64,000 nucleotides of DNA, taken from NCBI GenBank assembly GCA_030386875.1, contig CM059559.1:68586392-68650391 (forward strand), read 5' to 3'. Positions 56,600 through 64,000 of the stretch are shown here, piece after piece. Each line of letters opens with the position of its first letter. Position 1 is the stretch's first letter. This DNA comes from Morinoia aosen (lineage: Eukaryota; Arthropoda; Malacostraca; Amphipoda; Talitridae). The position numbers were made by a program, and so were the translations under genes. The notes below the pieces were generated by a model. That model had not been told where the DNA came from. It searched no databases and was given only the letters and a program-made list of their open reading frames with translations.

Positions 56600-57692
56600 C
56601 AAGAATTTGCAAGAATTTAACCAAGAATTAGTTGCCTCAGATTTTCGAGCATTACGTAGAAATCATTGAGACTTTGAAAATCCGAAATGCTTACCCTGAT
56701 CAATTTCAAAGGTTTACGCCTGCTGATTCGAGCTTTAGTGCCAAACCTAAAGCTGGCTTGTTAAGTCCCCCAAGCAGGTGTTCGCTAATGTTTCTGTCGC
56801 GGCACCTGAACGTAAAACCTGTAAATTCTGCTCCAGCCTCAGTCACAGCATGTTGCATTGTCATGCTTATCTTACCTTGAAAGCTAGGACTGATCGTTGT
56901 ACCGAGCTAGGATTGCGTGCCAAATGTACGAGCTCCAAGGATAGCGCCGGTAGATGCAATGCACGCCTGGACTATGAATGTAAATTCTGTAAATTTAAAA
57001 ACCATGTCTCTGCTTTATGTAGAAAGGGGAAACATTTAGAATCCCAGTCACGCGTGGGTTTGAACTCTTCCACTAATCAGAAGTCTGTTTATGTTCTTCC
57101 TACTATCACCTTGCCAGTAGGTAAAGGGAAAAGTCAAACAAAAGTTAGGTTTCTTATTGACTCGGGTTCCCAACGTTCATACGTTGCTGGTACTGTCATT
57201 AGTCGACTTAGATGCTCAGGGTTGGCTCCAACCAGTTCCTACCTGATGAACTCCCTCCTTGAGAAGGGATTTAAATCATTTGACGAGACAAGACTTGATA
57301 TTGATTTACTTGACAATGCTAAAAACCTAGAAATTTCTGTTCTGGTTGACAACAATTTCAAAATGTCACTTAATGTTTGCCTCTCAAGCGAAGCGGTAAC
57401 TAACCTACAATCTCGCTTCGAACTTGCAGATTCCTCGTTATCTCGAGACACCGACACGATAACGTTGGGTGGAATACTCGAGGTAGATATCCTGCAGTGT
57501 TTATCTTCATTTGAGTTAATTACCTGCATGAACAGCACGGCCTTCCGTTTGGGTTCGAAAATAGTCCCAGGGGGCAATGAAGAACATTTCCTCGAGAAAA
57601 GCCAGGTGCCGTTGTTGTACAAATCCTTGAATTCTTCAGATGTAAATCTTGCGTGTGTTAACTTCGTTCTTGACCCACAGCAGTCAACCTGA
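56600..57692 (+). pseudogene. BEL/Pao gag zinc knuckles and aspartic protease
   Basis: The 304-codon frame at 56778-57692 is the longest intact piece. Two perfect CX2CX4HX4C knuckles occupy residues 15-28 and 68-81, and the protease active site LIDSGSQRSYV starts near residue 127. The C-terminal half is the A17-type protease body, ending with FVLDPQQST. Residues upstream, at 56632 in another frame, are the capsid tail. Catalytic Asp-Ser-Gly is intact, but the frame is cut off from gag and RT. Confidence 0.85.
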
Positions 57693-58224
57693 CCACATAA
57701 CCAGCGTGTTGCAGGAAAGCTGTGTCGAGGGCCACATCGACAGGATTTGCAATCTTGAATCGATTGGCATTTCGGAGGAGGAAAGCATAGCCTCTTCCGA
57801 CTTGGAAAAGGTAAACGACTTTGCCCAAAGTATAGAATTGGAATCAGGGAAGTACCATGTTGCTCTTCCTTGGAATAAAAAAAAACACCCAAGTGAGTGA
57901 TAACTTTAATGTGGCCCGAGCACTGAGCAGTGCTGGACAGAATCGTCCCCAGATTCAGAGAGCAGGACTACTTTGAGGAGTACGATGCTGTGTTTGAGCA
58001 GCAACTCCGAGACGGCATCTTGGAGACTGTGCCCTTTGAGGAGGTGAGTCGTGATGAGAGGGTATCCCTCATAGAGCTGTTGTAAAAATTTCTACATCTT
58101 ATACCACTAAAGGAGGCCGATCCTGAATTGTAGTTTGCAGGGGAATGGAAAGCCATCGCTAAATGACGCCGCTTTCCCCGGCGTAGACCTAATGGGTGAC
58201 CTGTTCGCTTTGTTAAAGAGATCA
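57693..58224 (+). pseudogene. pol: BEL/Pao pol, protease-RT connector and start of RT
   Basis: The frame at 57649-57900 gives LESIGISEEES and GKYHVALPW, the conserved connector of BEL/Pao polyproteins. After several shifts, YDAVFEQQLRDGILETVP and then SLNDAAFPGVDLMGDLFALL match the early RT fingers. The reading stops where the AT-rich insertion begins. Confidence 0.75.
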
Positions 58225-59290
58225 TCCCACTTTTTCAACTTTTTTCGTCCGATTCGTTTGAAAATTGGCCCGTACATGTATTTTGTGAAAGTGAACCTTT
58301 TTTACTACTGTCATTTTTTCGATTTAGGCCTTATTTTTTTGATGAAAAATGTGTTTTTTGGTATGTTTTCATGTAAATTTCAAGACGTCTCTCCTCATTG
58401 AGTTGTGATGCTAGAACAAAGCCAAAGGCATTTTTAGAATCCTTGGAACATTTCTAACAAACTCTCGACTCTGTTTCATATTCAAATTTCTTCTATTTTT
58501 TTCAAATTTTTTGAAATTTTAAAAATCAGCAACAATTTTTTGGGTTTAGAGCTATATATTTTTTCAAAGAATTCGAATTTGAAAAAAAACGAATGAGAGT
58601 TTGTTAGAAATGTTCCAAGGATTCTAAAACTGTCTTTGGATTTGTTTTAGCATCAAAACTCGATGAGGAGAGACATTTTGAATGCTGAAAATTATTTTTT
58701 TTTGGGTATAAGCCATTAGAAAATTTTTTGTTGAATTGTAATATAATGAACAATTGATGTAATTGAATGCAGTTTTAATTTTAATTTCGATAATTTCCAG
58801 ACATAACTTCATATTCACACTGTGAATTGTGGTTTCCAAAAAAAAAATTAAAAAAATTTTTTTTTTCAAAAAAATGAAATTTTTTATTTTCAATCTGATT
58901 TTTATGAAATTTGACCATGATATGTAACCTTTGAAAAGAAACAACACAATTGATTCCATTCATTTTTTTGATTCAGGCCTTAGATTTTGCAAAAATTTGA
59001 CATATTGATTTTTAGGTATTGATATTTCACTGATATTGATATTTAAAAATGGGACTTCTCCTTCAGTTTTGATGCTAGAACAAAAACAAAGACAGTTTTA
59101 GAATCCTTGAAACATTTCTAACTAACTCACATTGGGCTTTTTTTCCATTTCCCATTTGTTCTCTTTTTATATGGGGTCAAATTTGGGAAAAAATGAAAGA
59201 TTTTGTTCCTCTCACCCCCCGGGGGGGGGGGGGAATTACTGTCCGTAGCGCCATAAAATTTTAGGACTGAATAGTCCACCAACTAAGGGT
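58225..59290. repeat. AT-rich insertion in RT made of three ~220-bp related units
   Basis: A unit carrying TTTAGGCCTTA and GATGCTAGAACAAA, TTTTAGAATCCTTG and AACATTTCTAAC occurs direct at about 58225-58480, inverted at about 58570-58870 and direct again at about 58880-59140. The segment ends in a C6-G13 run (59214-59233). It interrupts RT between LFALL and the ADIKQAF block. GAGATCATCCCA at 58218-58229 has an exact complement at 59350-59361, possibly the element ends. Confidence 0.7.
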
Positions 59291-60020
59291 CCTTTTCCAG
59301 CAAAAACATGAGAAATGACCCCCGGACCGACAGGGGCTTGGCAGGGGCCTGGGATGATCTCCTTAATAGGGCTCAGACATGACGACTACCTGCTGATGGC
59401 AGACATAAAACAAGCCTTCTTACAAATTAAACTTCTATTGGAAAGCGATAATAACAAATTCTGTATCCTCTGGATTAAAAACGGGAAACTTGTAGTTTAC
59501 CGGTACGCAACAATCGTCTTTGGGTTTGTTGCGAGCCCCTTCATCTTGAATCACGTAATTAAACGTCATGTGTCCCAATATCCTGATGATCTGTGCAGTC
59601 GCTTCCTTCTACATAACATGTACGTGGACAATCTGTTCAAAACCGGCAATGATTCTTCTTCTTTACCGGATCTCTAGTATTCTCTACAGATCCTGCCGGG
59701 AGAGAATGTCCCAAAGAGGGTTTGACTTGCACAGCTGGGTAACAAACTGCCAGTCCGTTCACTCCAATATTGAGTCTGAAGGCGTAGCTGCAGCAGACTG
59801 CCAGCAGGTAAAAGTCCTGAGATATAACTACGACATTGATTCAGATTCCCTTTCTGTGTGTATGGATGATGTCTCTGATCCACAGAAAATCACAAAAAGA
59901 TCGGTCCTTTCGAGTCTAGCCGAAAGATTTGACCCTCTAGGCCTTGTTGGCCCCGTAACAGTACGAAGAAAGGTGTTGATGAGGCTGATGTGGAAAGCAG
60001 ATTTGAAATGGGATGATTAA
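59291..60020 (+). pseudogene. pol: BEL/Pao reverse transcriptase
   Basis: The frame at 59315-59677 carries ADIKQAFLQI with the first catalytic Asp, GFVASPFILNHVI, and YVDN, where the second of the paired Asp residues is Asn. The stop at 59675-59677 ends this frame. The frame at 59568-60020 then supplies GFDLHSWVTNC, VLRYNYD and SSLAERFDPLGLVGPV, the RT thumb and connection. Two frames overlap, so at least one frameshift lies near 59650. Confidence 0.85.
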
Positions 60021-60960
60021 TTACCAGAGACTCGATCAAATTCATGGCTTAATCTTAAAGGTCATTTAGACCAATTAAGCAAATTTAGCTTTCCACGAAA
60101 AGCTTTGACTCCGATGAAGTTGTGAACTTGATCATATTTTCTGATGCATCGAAGACATGCTATGGATTTAATATCTACGCAGTCGGAACAGGCGATAACG
60201 TAGAATCAACTTACTTTATAGTAAGAATAAAATAGCCCCTTTGAAGTCCAAGAGTCTCCCTACCATGGAACTCTTAGCAGTGTATATTGCATTTAAATGT
60301 TTCTTGAATCTCTTGAAATCCTTAAAATCAGCCTGAGTGAAGTCTATCGTCTTTGCCATAGACGCACAAACAGTTCTTGCCTGGTTAGTCAACGGATTCG
60401 CAAAAATAAAAAAATGTTTTTACCAATAACAGAGTCAAGGACATCCTGCAATTCCGTGAAACTTTGAGAACCGAGCACGCTCTCGAATGTGAATCCAAGT
60501 ACGTGCCCTCTGAAGTGACCCTGCTGACTTGCTGACCAGAAGATTAACTGTTGCCGAATTTCAGAGAAAGTCGGATTTTTGGCGTTGTGGCCCTGCTTCC
60601 CTGACCAACGACGCATCTCAAGGCTGGCCCCACAGCCAGTTGGGATGCTTGTCTGCTTCACAGCAGGTCTTCACGTGCGCCGCTCATCTGGTTTCTCCAT
60701 AGCAAACCGTCGATCCCGTTCTCGACATTAACGATTTTTCTTCTGTTGACAGATTGCTTGGAGTGACCGCCCAGCTATTCAAACTATCGGACGTGGCGAA
60801 AAAATGACCTGTGGACGTCGTAGACAACAACGCCAAGGCTCGTTTATACTGTGTAAAATTAGACCAGTCGCAACAGTATCCGAATGAACAAGCTTTCTTG
60901 CATTCTCAGAATGTGCTAATCCCCCTTCCTTTGTGAAGGATTTGAATCTCTTTCTCGACA
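60021..60960 (+). pseudogene. pol: BEL/Pao RNase H region
   Basis: Near 60125-60175 the reading LIIFSDASKTCYGFNIY contains the first RNase H Asp. Further on, VNGFAKI-like and VKDILQFRE-type segments and a TEHALECESKYVPSEV segment (near 60470) follow the family order. Stops and shifts are frequent, and the region is the most decayed of the element. Confidence 0.65.
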
Positions 60961-62080
60961 ACAACGGCGTAATCAGATCGAGGGGCCGTCTCAGCCGGTG
61001 CCGACATCTCTCCTACGACGTCGCATATCTACGCTAATTTCAAAGTACGGCCGCCTATCAAAATTCCTTGCTGCTTCTTGTCATGAGAAATGCATGCACT
61101 TGGGGGTTGCCTCCACGCTTAATTGCTTGCGAAATTTGGGTAACTGGATTCCCAAACCTAGGACTTTGATTAGGTCAATCATAAAAGACTGTACATTGTG
61201 CACTAAACTAAACGCTCGAGCGTACGCGCACCCTACACCAACTGACTTTCCTTCCCATTAGGTTAATTTTGTTGAAACTTTTCAGAACGTTGGAGTAGAC
61301 TTCACGGGTCATTTCAACGTGAAATTTGGGCAAACCCTTGTTAAAATGTATCTAGTAATCTTTACTTGTTTGAATATCAGAGCCATTCATCTGAAACTGA
61401 TACCTGAAATGTTTACCAATTCTTTCCTTTCAGCTTTCATAAGGTTCTCAAATAGATACCGCCTTCCGACAACCATGTTTAGTGATAACGCTCCAAGTTT
61501 CATCCAAGTAGCTGAATTGCTAAACTGTTCCTTTTCAGGCCCGTTATCAAGATTCTTGACTCGTAAAAATATTAAGCATGTGTGTATCCCACTTTATTCA
61601 GCATGGTTTGGTAGTTCTTGTTAAAGGTTGATTAGAGTCGTCACGAGCTGCTTATACAAATCTATTGGGAGGAACAAAATTGAGTACTTCCCGTTTCTAA
61701 CCATGTTGTCAGATGTACAGAACTCCGTGAATTCTAGACCATTAAACTACGTTGATGCAAATGATTTATCAAGAGAATGGGTTTCCCCGAATTCCTTGCT
61801 CAAAATTTATCGTAACAATTCTACCTTGACCTTTGGAAGTATTGCAGGGCAGCAGCTGGTCCATCCAACACGTTCCGACTTAATCGATTCTCTCGAAATC
61901 AGAGAGGAGGCGTCGAGAAATTCAGTATTTACTTTCTCTTCGGCAAACCGACCGGAACATGTACGAACCTCAGTGGGAAAACAGAATAAAGGTTGGGGAT
62001 ATTGTCCTAATTGCTTCTCCCGTGAAACCCAGGCCTTTGTGGTCAATGGGACGGGTTACCAAATTGTTCACAGGTGCTGA
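60961..62080 (+). pseudogene. pol: BEL/Pao integrase
   Basis: 60998-61261 encodes the HHCC-like zinc domain (HEKCMHLG, then CTLC). 61319-61624 is the catalytic core: VDFTG just upstream (near 61290) holds the first acidic residue and FSDNAPSF the second. The position of the catalytic Glu falls on an in-frame TAA at 61622-61624. 61628-62080 continues with SCLYKSIGRNKIEYFPFLT and VNSRPLNYV, the family's post-core block. A stop at 61259-61261 separates zinc and core domains. Confidence 0.85.
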
Positions 62081-62348
62081 CGGGAACACGAGATCGGTCG
62101 AACTGTTGAGGCCTGATTCCACTGGCGAGTACGCCATTTCTCTCTTTTACCCGTTGGAGCTGAGCCTGGACAGAGTGGAACCTCTGTCAGAAACGAACCC
62201 TGCCCCCACTGAGCCTGTACCGCCACCACGACCGCAGCGACTTGCGGCTAAGAAATGTAGGGAAATTTTAAAAACCAATTACATTGTTTTTTTCTCCCCT
62301 CGCCCGGGAGTGTATAAGAAATACAGTGCGCTCACCTCCGTAACATAG
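61959..62348 (+). pseudogene. pol: BEL/Pao integrase C-terminal (DUF5641-like) domain
   Basis: The third frame supplies YEPQWENRIKVGDIVLI, PRPLWSMGRVTKLF and GNTRSVELL, the SH3-like tail of BEL/Pao integrases, and ends with a TAG at 62346-62348. It overlaps the previous frame by 122 bases, so one frameshift lies near 61960. Confidence 0.8.
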
Positions 62349-63044
62349 CAGTCTAGACCTCGTTTCACCACACACTTGAGGTTTGGAGCACGAACGGAGG
62401 TGAGATCGTGAACTGGTCCCTAATTTTATTACCATTACGTCTATTAGCATTATTACGATTATTATTGCTAGCGTTACTGCCATTATCAACTTCATCATCG
62501 CTTCTGAAAGTGACCCAGTGCTACGTGTGCCTGCGGAAATAACTATCTGTGCAAACGGACGAGTGTTGAGAAGTTCCGTCGGGGCTGCCACCAAGGCTCG
62601 CGGTTGAGCAAGAGGACGAACAGTTCTGTTCCTCTTGTGCTGTCCTCTCCTTTCTCCTATACTTGCACTTATATCTTCCGTGTTACTTTTTCCACTTGGG
62701 TGTCCTTAATTATTAATGCCTAAAACTAGCAATTATTAGTTTACCATTGTCGTCCTCCTTGAGAGGCGACCCTTAACTTACCTTTATCGTCGTCCTCCTT
62801 GAGAGGTGACCCTTAACTTACCTTCGTCGTCGTCCTCCTTGAGAGGCGACCCTTAACTTACCTTCGTCGTCGTAGAGGGGTGACCCTTTGAGAGGCGACC
62901 CTTAACTTCGGTAGTATTAATTACTTTAAGGTATTATTAACGCCTTCTTTATTATCTTCTGTGTTTTGCTGCTCCACTTGAGCATTGCACATAACTTGCC
63001 ACCAAAAGAGGAGAAACCTCACTGAGGATAGATTCCTTAGGCGA
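62349..63044 (+). other. BEL/Pao 3' untranslated region with 40-bp tandem repeat
   Basis: Between 62751 and about 62910 a 40-bp unit containing CGTCCTCCTTGAGAGGCGAC is repeated three and a half times. A purine tract lies at 63004-63016. Confidence 0.8.
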
Positions 63045-63624
63045 GTTTCAACGAATCTCTGAACTGAAATAGTTTCCGCATCATAGTGACGTAAGTACTT
63101 CAACTCACTCTTATCACCCTATTTTTACTTCTAAACCTTCTTTTACAGTATAACTGCACTTCACTGCCAAAGCACCTTCCTTTGTTCCTGCAACTTCGTT
63201 CTTTTGTCACGTAGCGCAAGCGTTTTGCACCGAACGTCGAACGTTAAGAGGGTAAGAAGGCTTGTGTCAGATTTTTGTGATTATTTTCATTGAATGAGCT
63301 ATTCATTTCCATCCAATTAACTAGGCAAATTAATTATTTCAATTTCTCTCTTTCCTCTTGCAGTAAACCTTGCACCTCTCTCCTACCTTTGCTCGAGACC
63401 AGAGTCAGGACTCCAGGAAGACCTCTTTCCAACCTTTGCTCACCGAAGGACACAAGAGCGCTTATCTTCGAATTAGCGCATCAATCTGCGCAACCTTAAA
63501 GCCTACTCTGACTGGAGAGTTGTATCGTGCCTGTGCACGATTTTCTTAGCCTTCGCTCATGTTTATTTGTTTGCCTAGCGCAATAAAATTAAAGAACTTG
63601 AACCAGCAGTGTGTGTTATTCACA
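63045..63624 (+). repeat. BEL/Pao 3' LTR
   Basis: Direct repeat of 55186-55716 with scattered substitutions and about 50 bp more sequence in the region between GGTAAG (63251) and CTCTTGCAG (63355-63363). AATAAA near 63582; ends TTCACA at 63624. Confidence 0.85.
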
Positions 63625-64000
63625 AAGGCTCATAGGACACATTTAGCACTGCGCGTGAGCATCCAATGGACATCTCCTCTTATTAGATGTATGCCTTGAA
63701 CATCGATCTGTTGACGTAAAGTTCTTGGCTTCGGTTTGCGTCACATCTAGAGGAGCAAAATTTCGATAAAAGTTAACCAAATCAATACAGATGTACTTGA
63801 ATAGCGCTCTCAGCAGCTGTACATTGTTCTGACTCTGTGTGAACTTCAGGAAATCTTAAGCATATTCTTTATGCAATAAGGTGAGTCAAATAAGCTATAT
63901 ATATGATAGATGCGGGTTGAAGCGATGTGTCTCATTTAATACAAATATTTAATTTTAGAGCAAATGAAAACATTGCCCGTATGCTATGATCACTATATCT
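63625..64000. other. Right flank, no gene recognised
   Basis: AT-rich host DNA. No matching target duplication of the BEL/Pao element could be assigned because the 5' LTR boundary is uncertain. Confidence 0.5.

Larger units (their letters stand above)
55186..63624 (+). mobile_element. BEL/Pao LTR retrotransposon, near full length, inactive
   Basis: Two direct LTRs bracket, in the BEL/Pao order, gag (DUF1759-like), two zinc knuckles, aspartic protease, RT, RNase H, integrase and the C-terminal DUF5641-like domain. Coding parts are broken by several stops and frameshifts and by an AT-rich insertion of about 1.1 kb in RT. A purine tract AAAAGAGGAGAAA at 63004-63016 precedes the 3' LTR. LTR divergence and a ~50-bp LTR indel show it is not recent. 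Confidence 0.9.

Noticed and set aside
57239-57892. 217-codon minus-strand ORF
   Set aside because: Antisense shadow of the BEL/Pao protease frame.
1-64000. CRISPR array, bacterial operon or endosymbiont DNA
   Set aside because: Tandem arrays have no unique spacers, there are no dense same-strand ORFs with ribosome-binding sites, and the transposons are eukaryotic types.

Overview
The window reads as AT-rich, gene-poor nuclear DNA from an animal, most likely an arthropod. The reasons are the mix of BEL/Pao, Penelope-like, hAT, PIF/Harbinger, Tc1/mariner and piggyBac-like elements, many short dispersed repeats with target-site duplications, long fold-back elements, and no bacterial-style gene packing. 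No complete host protein-coding gene could be supported. Nearly everything recognisable is mobile DNA or its debris. The species cannot be named from this sequence.

Layout. 1-14 kb: old repeats (two copies of a ~200-bp family at 1.6-2.0 kb), a minus-strand CCAAT/TATA promoter-like block (4.63-4.81 kb), an unrecognised minus-strand open frame without ATG and with a coiled-coil-like repeat (5.08-5.49 kb), a decayed mariner-type transposase (8.7-9.5 kb), and a SINE-like repeat ending in a near-perfect hairpin (13.0-13.4 kb). 14.06-17.16 kb: a fold-back element with ~550-bp diverged inverted arms. It holds a 21-bp minisatellite and an almost perfect palindrome of two Penelope-like 3' ends with GIY-YIG domains and hammerhead-like cores. 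18-25 kb: SINE-like copies, a Tc1-like element split by a 566-bp PIF/Harbinger MITE, another fold-back, and a piggyBac-like MITE. 25.3-26.0 kb: a broken, unrecognised coding stretch. 26-31 kb: nothing identifiable. 31-38 kb: SINE-like copies, hairpins, a palindromic mariner-like MITE and a 511-bp element with a 9-bp duplication.

39-48 kb is a nest. A fold-back element with a 21-bp minisatellite core has a 7,008-bp hAT-like element (17-bp terminal repeats, exact 8-bp target duplication, subterminal GACTCC arrays) inserted in its left arm. The hAT-like element itself carries a 5'-truncated LINE with a 14-bp duplication, a palindromic mariner-like MITE and a mariner remnant. 49.9-52.4 kb holds three SINE-like copies, two with clear target duplications, and 53.2 kb a textbook 190-bp hAT MITE.

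55.2-63.6 kb is one near full-length but dead BEL/Pao LTR retrotransposon (LTR, gag, zinc knuckles, protease, RT, RNase H, integrase, C-terminal domain, LTR). It is broken by stops, frameshifts and a ~1.1-kb AT-rich insertion within RT.

Two themes link the window. Most SINE-like copies belong to one ~350-bp family (called R1 here) whose 5' end can fold into consecutive hairpins. Two separate fold-back elements each carry a 21-bp minisatellite sharing an 11-of-12-base core. All comparisons were made by eye; identities and boundaries are approximate unless called exact.
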